The position numbers and the translations under genes are program-made. Of a stretch of 64,000 nt of DNA, positions 25,459-37,300 are shown one piece after another. The first letter of the stretch is position 1; every line of letters starts with the position of its first letter. The notes under the pieces are model-generated. The model was given only the letters and a program-made list of their open reading frames with translations, had not been told where the DNA came from and did no database searches. The stretch covers positions 7,147 through 71,146 of the forward strand of contig JAKCWW010000158.1 of NCBI GenBank assembly GCA_026260175.1, in the 5' to 3' direction. Source of the stretch: Reticulitermes lucifugus (lineage: Eukaryota > Arthropoda > Insecta > Blattodea > Rhinotermitidae).

Positions 25459-25799
25459 ACAAATCTGTAAAGTGTCATATTGCAGAAGGCCACGGTGGCA
25501 TCTGGTATGTTAAAAACGGACCAATTTAAGGTACCAACATGTCTGTCCTGTTGCAGGAATATATGATTTAAGACGGAAAGAAAGCTGGCATTGTGGTTTT
25601 TAACGCTGCAAAGGGCATGTGTCCGTCTTTAATGTTGGTCGTTAGATTCATCTCAGTATCTGGGGTACTGGCATGGGCTAATGATCCGTCCACAAATGTT
25701 CAAGGTCACGTGATGGTTTCGCCCAGAAATCTGAGAAAACTCTCTGAGAATACAATTGTGTTTTGGGAGAATAAGGACGAGTTGAGGACAATAGTAAGT

Positions 25800-26045
25800 A
25801 AATGTACTGGTATAGCAACTCTTTATGGGCTGAACGGTTTTGAGTTCGAACCGCGGTGGGGACGAGAATTTCCGCATCCGTCCAGACCACCCCTGGAGTC
25901 CATCCTCCGATAAAATGGGTACCGTTTTCTCCCGGGGTGTGGCCTTGGCCGCCCACTCCGTACTAGCACCGAGGTTACAAAAAAGAAAAGAGCTATGCCG
26001 TTACACACCCCACCCTCTGTGCCTTCATTGCATGTTATAGACTAA
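25800..26045 (+). mobile_element. SINE1 copy h, near full length
   Basis: The head has ggttttgagttcgaaccgcg (B box). The body has atccgtccagaccacccctg, cctccgataaaatgggtacc and cccggggtgtggccttggcc. It ends with ctctgtgccttcattgcatg. The cluster of overlapping frames on both strands at 25593-26040 is explained by this SINE and its flank. Confidence 0.85.
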
Positions 26046-26734
26046 ATTTTACCTTTTAAGCAAATTTAATAATGAGAAAATTGTTGCCTCCTCAACAATA
26101 TTTTTATACAGTTTATCAGTTTTTTTAGGTTAAAAATTAATTTTTAAACAGTAAATACATTTACGCATTTTATATGACTCCTTAGACGATGTATCAGGTC
26201 ATTATACGGCACTATTTATATCTGATAGTATATTAATGATTTAATAAGTGATAATTATACTGGTCGGGCTTAGAGCACGCGTGATACTGCTAATGCATTT
26301 ATAGTTTTTCGTACGGACTCTCACAGTAAGAAGTAATCGAGAGATTTTGGAGAAATGAAGTGTAAAATTGAGGACTGAATTAAGCCTAGGATTGTGGGAT
26401 GTTGGTTGTGACATCGTAGGTGGATACCTACATTTCAGAGGATGATGCTGCCTCTCAGTTCATAGGGTCGAACTGAGTGTAGTCGGATTAAACATTTTGA
26501 TGACATTGTCAAGACCAAAGTGTACGTAGACTGAAAAGAGTTAAGAAACGCTGTATTAATATTGATTATATAGGCTTTTTTACCCGGCTTGTTTCGGAAA
26601 TAAATTTGCCATATTCGTGGGCTATTCATACAAGTCACCAAAAATATTAATATTTCGTACCATGCGAATATCGCCACTTCTTGCATTGTTGTAAATAAGT
26701 GTTTACATTTTTTTTATAAAGCTTTACAGTTTTC
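26046..26734. other. Unassigned AT-rich DNA
   Basis: No gene or RNA recognised. Confidence 0.45.
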
Positions 26735-27060
26735 GGCGCGTTCGCAAAGTTGCGATGAGCGACAGTTTGTTTCGTCATGTCTATCTGTCCGTCCGCAAGG
26801 AGCATCTTGTCTCCCGCTGGACGGATTTTCGTGATATTTTATATCGGAGGGTTTTACTAAAGTATCTGGAGAAAATTCAAGTTTGTTAAACTGGGTTGAA
26901 AATGACGCGCACTTTACATGAAGACCTATGTACATTTATGACTACATTTGTACTAACTTTACCACGTTTGCCATCGATAGCAATCGATAATGACAGTAAT
27001 GCTCGATACCAAACTGCCGATTACTGCATGCGATTTACATGATGCACAATTAAGGAAAAA
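26735..27060 (+). mobile_element. Repeat E, left arm of inverted pair (internally deleted)
   Basis: It starts ggcgcgttcgcaaagttgcg and runs through ccgctggacggattttcgtg and cactttacatgaagacctat. It then jumps, leaving out the middle of E, to actgcatgcgatttacatga and caattaagg near 27023-27057. It lies tail-to-tail with the reverse E at 27300-27813. Confidence 0.75.
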
Positions 27061-27299
27061 AAAAAGAAACGTGCGATGATAATATTTAAAATATCTTTAT
27101 TCATTTTTTATTTGGTCTAAGAGTATGAAGTTTAGTATGTAGATAGATACGAATATGCTTACAGATTATGTATGAAGAATTGTTTAAAGTTAGCAATTGC
27201 AAAATATTTCGATGGGGTAAAGATATGAGGTAATGTATAAGCCGTAAATGTAACAACATCAACAGAGGCCTATAAATAACAAGTTTCGCAAAGAAATAT

Positions 27300-27813
27300 A
27301 ACAAGACAGGCAATGTACGTATGACGTAACATTGAGGCACGTTCGTGTAACTATTGTTGCTGTGAAAAAGCAATAAGTATTACATATTCTTGGTGCGTGT
27401 CTGTAGCCTCAGTTAACCAGCATGCAATGCGCATGCGCCGTGTTATATTGTCATCTGTGGCCTGTCTGGCTGTACAACAAATTTTACATTATCTAATAAA
27501 CGGCACGATTTTCGTATAAAAACGTTATTTACTATAAAATGCGTATTTTGATTTTCTCTGCAACTTTTTTCTGGACCATTACTTATTCTAAGACGAATTC
27601 AGGGAAATATCATACGTTTACATAGGTCTTTGTGTGCATTACCCGTTATTACTGTCAGATTTTAATGAAATTTGAATTTTCTCGACAGGTTTTCCAAAAA
27701 TCCTCAAATATTAAATTTCATGAAAATCCGTCCAGTGGGAGCCGAGTTGATCCGTGCGGACGGACAAACATGACGAAGCTAATAGACTCTTTGCGCAATT
27801 TTGCGAACGCGCC
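27300..27813 (-). mobile_element. Repeat E, right arm of inverted pair, fullest uninterrupted copy
   Basis: The reverse complement starts ggcgcgttcgcaaaattgcg and contains cccactggacggattttcat, aatctgacagtaataacggg, ccacagatgacaatataaca and ctgaggctacagacac. It ends cattgcctgtcttgtt. It has neither the LINE-B nor the LINE-C insertion and therefore shows both empty target sites. About 514 bp. Confidence 0.8.
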
Positions 27814-28254
27814 TAACGACAGGCCTCAGTAATAGTAATAACATTTTATAATATGTGCACAATTGTGAACAACAGTAAGAAACGTGTATTTGCAGTGGAT
27901 TATATTATTTGACCATCTGAGAAGGTTTCACAATGCAAGGATGCGAACTTGCCTCAATGTTATGTTAGGCCTATGAGTACTCTTCCGATTGTTGTTATTG
28001 AATTTAACTACATGTTTTTGTACTTACGATGCGACTTTGTACCGCATTGTTGCTGATTTTAGCCGTGATATAATACCATCACGTGAGACAGGCAGCTCTA
28101 CAAATGGCCGTGAAACTGTGCGTGAAATTGGCAGAGAGTTTCTCCCCTTCCCCTTAACAGAAATTAAAAGCTGCATTACCTACGTTTTGTTCAGGATACC
28201 GAAATTTAGAAACCAATTTCTGATACCACCAGAATTAAAAAGATTACTACTGTA
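27814..28254. other. Unassigned DNA with one short E-like scrap
   Basis: Near 27942-27968, gcgaacttgcctcaatgtta repeats the 3' part of E; otherwise nothing is recognised. Confidence 0.45.
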
Positions 28255-28325
28255 TTTGTAATCGTGAAGCCTCAATAATAAGGGAGCCCTGGCCCTCTAG
28301 AGGCTGTTACGCCATGAAAAGAAGA
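28255..28325 (+). mobile_element. SINE2 3' fragment
   Basis: It matches the 3' end of SINE2 at 39612-39857: atcgtgaagcctcaataata, ccctggccctctagaggctg and ttacgccatgaaaag. The 5' part and tRNA-like head are missing. Confidence 0.75.
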
Positions 28326-31062
28326 AGACGACTACTACGAGTATATTTAGCGGTCTTAACAGACACTGACACGGGTCTTTTGAATGCTTTGAAAGTTTTT
28401 GATACGGTTCCAGTCGGAGTAGTCTACTCCTGTTTTCTGTTATTGATTTATTTATTTATTCAGAAATTTAGTAAATTGTAGTAAAATAGTTAATGAATAA
28501 TATATTGAAAGGTTGTGAAGGGATGTAGTCTTGGCGTAATGTGCAGTATTGTCACGGTATTGGCCTTCAGAGACTGAGGAAAATCATAAAAGGCACCTCC
28601 TTTAAGCTGAGATTGTAAAATCGGGTCCTTGAACATGGCCTTAATATTTGTTTTCGTTATAATGACGCTTTGATTCTACATAGAAGGAATCCTGCCGTCC
28701 TTCTAAGTGGGATTTATAAAACTGAGTGGCAGAAGAGCTGGAGAGGCTAAAAGAAGCAAGAATGGACTACGAAGAAAGGAGAATAATACTAGGAAGGAGG
28801 ATAAGGAGAATGAGAAGTGAAAGGGGACATGGACGAAAGAATAAGCAGAGAGAGAAAACAAGGTAGTAGCAAAAGAAAACCAAGAAAAATGGGAAGAGAG
28901 AAAGAGGGGAAATAAAACACTGGGATGAAATAAGAGAGATTTGAAGGGGTCACTGAAGTGAGTATTAAGATTATTTTTTATTTATGTGACGCTGTGCAGT
29001 TTAGTAAATGAGTACAGACGTTTCGGAAAAACCTGAAGCCTGCGCGTTCTGGATATAAGTGACCATTTCGATCCGAATGTAAAGGCACCATCTTCCTCCA
29101 AAATGTTATGGTCTGTTTACAAAACTTCACGGCATCACATCAAATATGAAGAAGGAAATACGACCGAAGAAGAAGAGCGTTGAGAGTGAAAATGTTTACT
29201 TTACTGTAATTTTCGCTAAGGCTTTCTGATGGAACTACACCGTAATATGAACTTATTCCCTTGGAATTAAGACCGGCTTGCTATCAATTGTCAGGCCATG
29301 GACAAGAATTTTGAATGTAAAGAATTACGTTCCTTTTCTCAACTTCGTATTAAAAATACTGTGGAAGGAAAACGTGGTGTTATTTGTGGGAGTTAACAGA
29401 ATCCATTGGCAATAGGTCGGCCCGTTACTAATGTCAATGTGCAGAACAATAGACCATACAATAATAGATATATTTCCATGCTAGTGCTAACAAGAATATC
29501 CTTACTGTTTGAAACGATTTTTGTTCTTTTGAATAAAATTGTGTATTCACTGATAGCGATTTCCCCGTCTGTCGTCCGCCCGCTACATTGCGTTACTTCT
29601 ATAAGGTAAATAGCCTCTAGGGCCAAAGAGAAATGGATAGACCTCTGGACTATGAGCCCACAACTACCGCAACATCGCATGAAAGTAACGGGAAATTGGC
29701 AGCGTAGATAGTGAATAAAAAAAGGCTTCTACGGAAGAAAAATGTGTTTGAACATCACAAAAGAAAACCGCTGTGCGAGATACCGTACGCGAAAGAAATA
29801 CACTGGAGCTAGGGGACCATAAATTTCAAGAATTTTTTGATAGGGAATGTATTATGTTACTTGCCAGTGGCCTGCATTTGTTCCACTTTAACTTAATATC
29901 TCTCTGGTAATTCAAGTGTTTGCACATTTATTATAGAATCGCATCATTGGTTACCCTCCGAGGACGGCTTAATTTAGTCTCTATTCTCACAATGCTGTGC
30001 TCATAATAATTGTACTTTTATCGTTCCATGTCCTCAGTTTTTCCACTGGTCGCTGCCTAAGCTCGTTGATTAAGAACATTCTGCTTTTTTATTTATTTTT
30101 GTGGGGTTTCAGATGGGCTGGGCCTGTTCCTATACCAGTGAAAACGAGCAACACTTACAAAAGTATAATGTTGATCCCTCCTAGAAAAGTACATTTGGAA
30201 GACCAAGAAGGAAATTACATGGGTAGTTTATGAGGATGGTGTAACTCGCTCAGATACATGTAGAGTGCCGCTGTTTGACGTTAGCGATGTTGAACATTTG
30301 AGTTCTAATAGGAGTGTTATTTAATTACAATTTTTAATTTCCCTGCAGAGACCGAGATAAATCGACAATAGCTCGACTTAGATAGCCCACTGTGTTGATT
30401 ACAGTTCTGTACCATGTAACGTCCGTTGCTTAAATTGCCCAGTTTCAGGCTTAATTTGCGGATCTCTTCCTATATACGAAGTAAAACACAAACCGTCAGA
30501 AAGTTTACGAAACAATATACAGTTTACCCCAAGCTCTTGAGAGAGACTGGAGACCCAAACTAAGACTGGCGTCACCATAATATTCTTTTGTTTTATCAAG
30601 AGTCCTTGAAACCGCTGACGTGAATAAAGTAGAAATCCTTTCTGCACTGTGCGGCAAGTTTGAGCTACTTGAATTTCTAGTACAACTTTCTTTTTCCTTT
30701 CCGTGCTGGTTTTATTTACTTCATTCTCGCTTTTCTATTATCTTTCTTTCTGTTGATTTAGTCACACTTTGAGCATGAAACAGTCTGAATCTGTCTAGGA
30801 AAGGTCACTTCTAGACAGAGATTTTGTCCTTTAAATGTCTTTTGGTATGCGATACCATGTAGCTGTTACATAATTTGTATCGCTTTGGAGAAGCATGCTG
30901 CCTCAAATTCAGGGTAGAATGCAGGCTTGTAACTTACTCCAAATCTGTCGTACCAATACCAGACATTACGGCATTATATCCCGGAAGAAAGTAATCCATA
31001 TACAGCCGAAAAATCCTCAAGATTCTTATGTTGTGTCATTCATGTGTATATATACATATATA
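28326..31062. other. Unassigned interval with a purine-rich tract
   Basis: The stretch 28735-28950 is almost all A and G on the plus strand. Elsewhere I see no gene; open frames are at most 95 codons. Confidence 0.45.
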
Positions 31063-31122
31063 TATGTAATATTAGATAGCCGCGATTATATATATATAAT
31101 CGCGGTTATCTAATATTACATA
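31063..31122. repeat. 60 bp near-perfect palindrome
   Basis: The 30 bp arms (31063-31092 and 31093-31122) are reverse complements with a single G/T mismatch, so an RNA copy would pair along its full length. Each arm has tatgtaatattagatag at its outer end, a CCGCG block, and an (AT)n centre. An extra TA/AT run lies immediately to the left. Confidence 0.95.
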
Positions 31123-31839
31123 CAGGATGTAGTTTTATGTAAACAGTTGTTAGACCTTACGTCATATTTTACAACATTGGAGATCCGCGTTGAACGAAAG
31201 CAATTTGAACTAGGTTTGTAAAGGTAGCAAGAAGTAATGGCAGCGAGAAAGGGCGGTGGGAAGTGTGTTTCATTAAATACTGCAGTTTCGATCTTTGCCA
31301 AAGGAATCTTTTTATAGCAGCAGAACGTTTTACATCGAAGTATCTTTCCAAGAATTTCGAGTTTGTAGCGTATATAGGCAGTGAAATGCTATATAATAAT
31401 GTCCCTTAAAGGCTATATATTGTATGAGAGTGAACCAATTATAGTGATTTCTGTGGAAACTGTTGTTATTTATAGATGAAGACTTTTAAATGTCCCCTTT
31501 GAATATCAAACGGTATTTCAGTAATCCTTATAAAATGCCTATAATCCTTACCCTTCTGTCTATGCGTAGGTACTAGTGTCTTGTTTCCGGTGCGTTGTAC
31601 ACAGTCAAATCGTCTGTACTTTAGACATGAAGCAGACCACTTCGTGATAGACTAACAGTTGCTCGTCTAATTTAGAACTTTTCTACGCACGTAAACTGAA
31701 CATTCAGTACTGCGTCAACAATAGCCCCGCGATTCATTCGGATATTTAAGTAGTGCACAGCCCATATCCTTGTCTAATTTCTTAAAATAAATGTTCCATG
31801 TTTTCGCGAATAAAGGTTGTAAAAGTTCGCGTTTTGACT
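31123..31839. other. Unassigned DNA
   Basis: No gene, RNA or repeat recognised. Confidence 0.45.
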
Positions 31840-32165
31840 TCACCATGTCAGTGTGTATGTGTCTGTCAGTCTGTCTCCTTTCGTAACAAGTCGAGAGATG
31901 CCGAAAATGTTTTTATTACATTTTGTATTGAGCAGGTCTACTGAACTTCATCTACACATTAAAATTTTAGTTAAACCTTAACATAAAATAAAATACACCT
32001 TACTTAAAGACTTGCATAACTTTCTGCTCGCATGTCGCTAAACAGTTATCAGACCAAAAGATTCTTCGAGCAAACTTTGTAGAGAAAATGAAACACATTT
32101 CATGTCCAGCACATATTTACGTATTGATTATGGCTGTTGACAGACTGCACAACAGACGGACATAC
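31840..32165 (+). mobile_element. Repeat E fragment, diverged
   Basis: Similarity to E is clearest at gtgtctgtcagtctgtctcc and at caaactttgtagagaaaatg followed by aaacacatttcatgtccagc. These correspond to the gtctgtcag and tagagaaaatcaaaacacac parts of the better copies. Confidence 0.5.
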
Positions 32166-32177
32166 TGTGCAGTAGGG

Positions 32178-32707
32178 CAGTGGTTCACAACATTTCGATT
32201 CTCGGGGCACATTTTGGACACCCCCCTTTTCTTTTGGAAGCACTCTAGAATTAGAATACAGAACGAAAATTTACAAGGAGAACACACCTTGTTTTAAGTA
32301 ATATTACTTATTACATGAAAGTTAAAGCTGTCCCGTAACATGCCAAGCAGGCACAGAGGGAAGGCAGAGGTATAGCTCTCCCCCTACTCGACCCTGGCGC
32401 TGGAAGTGGTGGGTGGTCAGCTCTACGCCCCTGGCCGCTTTACCTCCGGACACTTATTGTATAGAAACATGATGTCATAAGAGAGAAATATTATGAAGTT
32501 TTGATGCAAATATAGATTTCAGACTTAGGTAAATATAGTGGTTTCCAAATGTTATGTAATTGTTCCTTCGTCCCTTTCTACCTTCGTGTATGTACGTGTG
32601 TTTAAGGAACAACTGCATTATATTCTTATATTTGAAATCGTAATCTGGGTACTTAGTGTTACGTAAATTCTTCCGTTCAATGCCTCGCGGCACACTGAGA
32701 GACACTG
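32178..32707. mobile_element. hAT-type non-autonomous element with a nested SINE1
   Basis: The left end is cagtggttcacaacatttcg followed by ctcggggcac. The right end, read on the minus strand, is cagtgtctctcagtgtgccg followed by cgaggca. CAGTG termini beside a GGGGCAC/GTGCC-type block are typical of hAT transposons. The 8 bp to the right, gtctagaa, fits the usual hAT target form, but the left flank, cagtaggg, matches it only at the TAG core, so the duplication has decayed. No transposase is present. Confidence 0.6.
32341..32457 (-). mobile_element. SINE1 copy i, 5'-truncated, inside the hAT element
   Basis: The reverse complement carries ggtaaagcggccaggggcgt, gagctgaccacccaccactt and ctctgtgcctgcttggca, matching the SINE1 body and end. 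It sits within 32178-32707, so it is younger than that element or was carried by it. Confidence 0.75.
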
Positions 32708-32984
32708 GTCTAGAACGGCGCTCACTTTGTCTGACGTGTGAATATTATTTTCCAACCTGCATATAAGTTTTATTGTCTGTTTCTCTAACCTCAGGATTTT
32801 CAGCTAAATTCTGCGTCCTTTCTAATCCTCCATTCCTGCACCAGTCCCAGCCATTTCAAACTTCAAAATTTGATCTTCCCAATGTCTGTTATATAATACA
32901 AAACATGAAATTCCTTATTAACTTTACCACTATCCTTCTGTTGCTTCCTCTGCCTTAGATGTAGTTTCTAACTGTGTTACTCTG

Positions 32985-33198
32985 TAGTAGGTACAACCAG
33001 ACATTAGCATATGTTGGTACAACCAGACATTGGTGTATGTACGTAGTCAGACATTGGTGAATGTAGGTAAAACCAGACAGTGGTGTGTGTAGGTAGAAAC
33101 AGGCATTGGTGTATTTACGTAAAACCAGATATTGGTGTATATAGGCACGACCGGACATTGGTGTATGTACGTACGACCAGACATGGATGTATGTAGGA
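32985..33198. repeat. Minisatellite of 26-30 bp units, about 8 copies
   Basis: The unit centres on ccagacattggtgtatgtag and recurs with small changes across the interval. The antisense frame at 32955-33305 reads as a peptide rich in YIHQCL-like repeats purely because of this array. I do not regard it as a gene. Confidence 0.92.
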
Positions 33199-36100
33199 TT
33201 TCGGTTTTTGTAGGTGTTTTGTGAAAATTCAGCTGAAGAAGCTACGAACCTGCAAAGTATGTTTCTTCGTGTCACTGGGGAGACGCAGGGAAGTTTTTGT
33301 GCCATAATCTCTAATCAAAATTCCTACATTTTACAACATAAATAAGAATTTCCAACACGTTATCCTTGTATATTTTTGAATAACATTACTATACATTTTT
33401 TAAAATGGTTCTGAGAGTGTTCTTTGAATGCATAAATGTGTGCTTTTCTGTCTTCTCGATGACGTTCAAGCAACTATCCTCCTTTGTAATAATATTGTGA
33501 GCTAGCAGAGAGAAAACTAATGAAATATAACTTTCGTTGTGATAATATTGTGATGAATTGTCGTGATAAGGTGTGGTTGGTAACGGCAGACGTAAAAACC
33601 AATTTCAATATAGCTAGCGGGTTAGAGGTTTCCCTTATTCCCCACTGGCAATTACAACAGCGGCTGCTTTTATTGTGCTGAGAACTTTGCGACTTCTTCT
33701 CTTTCTGATCCTTGCTTGTTTGCTTGAAGAAGAATTAATTTTGTTTCCGACCATTTTATTGGTTTCTCTCTTTCAGAATTTTGTCTCCGAATTCTTCTTT
33801 CCTTTCCCTCTTTTCTCTTTAAATCGCCCCCCACTTGAAGTTAATAGGAAAAGAGATGTTAGTTTTCACTTTTCAGTTGCTGCGAACTTGCTGCTACAGA
33901 GTAGCCATGTATGTCAGTACTGGACAATGCGCATTTAATTCTAGAAAAAGATACACTTGTTTCTTTGAATATTAAGGTGAATGATTTTACTTGGCTTGAA
34001 AATATAAATAACTGACTCTAACAACATTAGAAAACAGTGCCCCTTTTTATAGGAAGACTCAGTTTTCATATATTTTTATTACGATTTTATATCTTTGATA
34101 ATCGGTAAAAAAGCTTAAGTAAAAACGTACTGTAAAGGGCATAAGTTGAATATGAAATTTTGTACCAATAATATAGTGTTATTTCCAACTTACGACCTAA
34201 GTATGGTGCCTGTAACTTTCCCGTAAAGACAGGACGTGAACTTTTAAAAACAGTTCGAAAGAGAGAGGAGTTGCTCTGCCAATGGCATAAATAAGTAAGA
34301 TAACAAAATTTGATTTAAGCCTAGTAGCTAACACTAAATATAATGCATAGAATTTTCCTGTTAATGAGTGGTGTACACAAAACCCGTTATTACCTAATGT
34401 CACGCTTTTGTTTCATAGTTAAAATCCTGAATCGGGAAAGGGCTGTTCTTACTTGAGCCTTTTTATGATATTCCACAGTTCCTCCAGACAATTTGTTGGG
34501 TAGTACCTCAAATTAGGCCTCGACCGCTCTTTTACATCTTTTCCAGCTCTTCATCCATTAATCATCTTAGTACAAATAAACATTGCTGTCAGTCAACACA
34601 ACATTATATTCAGGAAAAATAAAGGCTGCATGTTTCGGCTAAAATTGATTAGCCAACATTACGCCTAATTAGAAGAATATTAGAGGTGATATGTTTTACA
34701 ACTGTATTTCGGGTTTAAGATCTAAAGTTTCACAACGTAAAATACACGTATAGTGTTAAAGCTGTAGAATGCCTGAAATGTATTAAGCTGAAGTTTATAA
34801 AATGTTAAAAAATGATAAATAGAATAATATTACGTAGGCAATTAGATATAAGATTCTTGGAACCGACGTGTATATATTGCAAGCGGATCGTCGAAGTGTA
34901 GAAAAAAGTGCGTATAAAACAGGACTAGCTTCAATTCTTTAATCTGGTTTTGCGATATTTTGATTCTGGTACTTATTTTGAGTATTTTGGTAAAGTTGTT
35001 TAAAGTTACTTAATGTTACTTATGTCTTAATATAATATAATAAGTCACTTTTACAGATCCCAGTGCACGTCTCAATTGCTTCGTGACATCTTTATAATAT
35101 CTTCTAGGTTTCCTCTATTAAAATTTTTCCTTTGACTTGTGGGTACACAGCCTGTACACGATGTATACTCGTACTGTTATTACAAGTTTTCATCTTACTT
35201 AATGCAAATTCTCATGGTCTAAAAATTACGTTCTTCGAAAATGTGAAGTAGCTAGGTAGATATGTACTTGCAGCCTCCATCTTCAGGGTGGACGAGTGGA
35301 GTATCAGGACCGGAATATGAGCGAATCAGTTGAATCCTGTATCCCTGAAGGTAGTTGTTTTGTTGATGGCTGAATAAATAAATAAACATAAGAGTAGGGA
35401 AATGAAGAGTAAGTTTAAGAAACGGGAGAAGGAATGTGGGAGCATAAAGGTGAGGAGGAGAAAAAGAAAAAGACATACAGATGTTGGCCCTAATAAGAGC
35501 CAGGTTAGAGCAATCAAGTCACATCTTGTCATTATAAAGGGGCTTCATCCGTTCGTTCTGAAACTTTGTTACCTGTCTACCACCTTACACTTCGCCACGT
35601 TCCAGAAGACCCTAAACTTAATGTTCACCCGGTATGAGAACCTCAAATCTAAAACTTTAATATCTTCAAGATGATGATGGTCTGTAATCAGAGGTCGAAA
35701 AATATCGAGATGGAAGGAATTCGGACATAAATTAATATTCCTGGGTTTCATTTGATGATACTATAATAGTGCATATTTGGACTGAGCTAATGGGGTGATG
35801 ATATGAAAAACTAACAAATCATTTCCATGTAAACGTGTGCAAATTTTCGCTCTTGGACAGCCATGGTTTGCGTAAAACAAAGGAGAATAAATATGAAAAG
35901 CCTAGCTGGGACGATCCCTAGCCTGAACTTCCTGTGCTCTAAGTTTCTATTATATAATATAATCTGAATATCCCATGCACTGAGGATTATCGATATGAAT
36001 ATAAACATAGAAGCTCTTTTCAGGCTTGTAATGTTATACACAGTAAGTAATTCAATTTCAGATACCGTATACTACTAATACACATAGAGTCTGAGAGCTT

Positions 36101-36785
36101 AAAACGAAAAGCAATATTCCCTGTATAATATTACGTAAGCCTTGACAAAGTTAAGTCATCCAGTGGATGGCTTTCGTATAAAACTTTTTAGGACATATAT
36201 GGCAGCAAAGCATAACGTTAACGGTTGGCTGGTCGTTATGCAGGTTATTTAACGATCTTATATCAGAAGTAGGTGTTATGTTATATGGCGTCATAAAAAT
36301 AAGTGAATAATAATGTAAAATGTACTGGAAACAAAAGAGTCCGTTTACAGATTACTCGTGAAATACCAGTTGAAAATTCAACGAGAAAATTTGACGTTAT
36401 CCATCTCTGGCTACAGTTGCCACATAGAGCGACTCTTACACATTTTTTACTTAGAGAAAAATTTCGAATTTACGATTTTACTGAATATGCCTACTGTGAT
36501 CTTTAGAGATTACGAAATACAGCTCGATAAAATAAGAGGAACTGCTCCCTAGAGACAACAGCAACGCCGACTACATCCCACCGCACTTTGTCGTTGCCAC
36601 CTTCTAATATTCTTCGTAAATACTTGAAAGTCTGCAAAATAACGGTACACTGACAGTCATTAGGACAAACGGTGACTTGACTGATGTGATTATATATGAA
36701 TAGTCAGAATATAAGGTGCAGTGCATATATTATGGGTCATTTATTTTCACCTACAATAACAACAGTTTAATTATAAATGAACTGC
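33199..36785. other. Unassigned interval
   Basis: No gene recognised; open frames are at most 90 codons. A purine-rich run lies at 35400-35480. The phrase cctccatcttcagggtgg near 35276 and a similar one near 60908 recall the box beside the FB1/F2 core, but without a convincing hairpin. Confidence 0.4.
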
Positions 36786-36786
36786 T

Positions 36787-37000
36787 GGCTGTGGCATGGG
36801 TCAAGGCGGTTAGTCGCCGACATCTGACCGCGGAGGCCCGAGTTTAATCCTAGGCAATTCGATCTGAGGTTTGTGGTGGACAAAGTGGCAGTGAGACGGG
36901 GTTTTCTTCGAGTACTTCGCTTTTCTCCTGTTAGCATCATTCCACTGGTGCTCCATGCTCATTCTTTTGTCTATCACCGACGCTATATAATCTCCGAAAT
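36787..37000 (+). mobile_element. SINE3 copy, diverged
   Basis: It matches SINE3 at 52755-53021: aaggcggttagtcgccgaca, ctgaccgcggaggcccgag, ggtttgtggtggacaaagtg and ttttctcctgttagcatcat, then ccactggtgctccat. The B box has drifted to agtttaatccta. It ends close to the mariner relic that follows on the other strand. Confidence 0.85.
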
Positions 37001-37048
37001 TGACAGCGTCCTTATGTAACTTACTCAGAAAATTGAATTGCTCTCTAG

Positions 37049-37300
37049 CTATTTTTTTACGTAATCCCTCCACAGTCGAGGCATGTATCGTACCGTGGGG
37101 CTAGCTCTTTTGTCTCCTGTTTATATAAGTCCTTGTCCTGGATTATCAGCCACTCTGTCACAACTGTTACCACCGCGTAATAATCTTTAAATCTGTGGCC
37201 GCCAAGGTTTTGCTTCAGCACTGGAAGCAGATATGATAATCTCTCTGCAATTAATTCCTCTGATGTAATCAAATTCAGTACAGTTTCTTTAGTTATGCAG
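37049..37300 (-). pseudogene. mariner-like transposase, C-terminal relic
   Basis: The minus strand reads ELIAERLSYLLPVLKQNLGG, HRFKDYYAVVTVVTEWLIIQ and PRYDTCLDCGG. This resembles the last 70 or so residues of a mariner-family (Tc1/mariner, DDD) transposase, with its LKQxLGGxxFxxD region and closing cysteines. The family match is from memory. A one-base loss just after CLDCGG puts the expected ending, DYVKK and a stop at about 37049-37051, in another frame. The N-terminal DNA-binding part and catalytic triad are absent, and no terminal inverted repeat is visible. It is dead. Confidence 0.65.

Larger units (their letters stand above)
22326..25799. other. Unassigned interval
   Basis: No gene recognised. 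It contains a roughly 60 bp direct duplication at 23497-23605 and the open stretches at 24796-25458, described separately. Near 24385-24445, phrases ttgtgacatcgtgcgg and ttccatcttcagcg loosely recall 26405-26450 (ttgtgacatcgtaggtgg), possibly another eroded dispersed repeat. Confidence 0.4.

Noticed and set aside
25593-26040. Six overlapping frames on both strands suggesting a gene
   Set aside because: The GC-rich SINE1 copy h and its flank explain the lack of stops in several frames.
32955-33305. 116-codon frame with YIHQCL-type repeats
   Set aside because: Produced by the minisatellite at 32985-33198, and the units are not of constant codon length.
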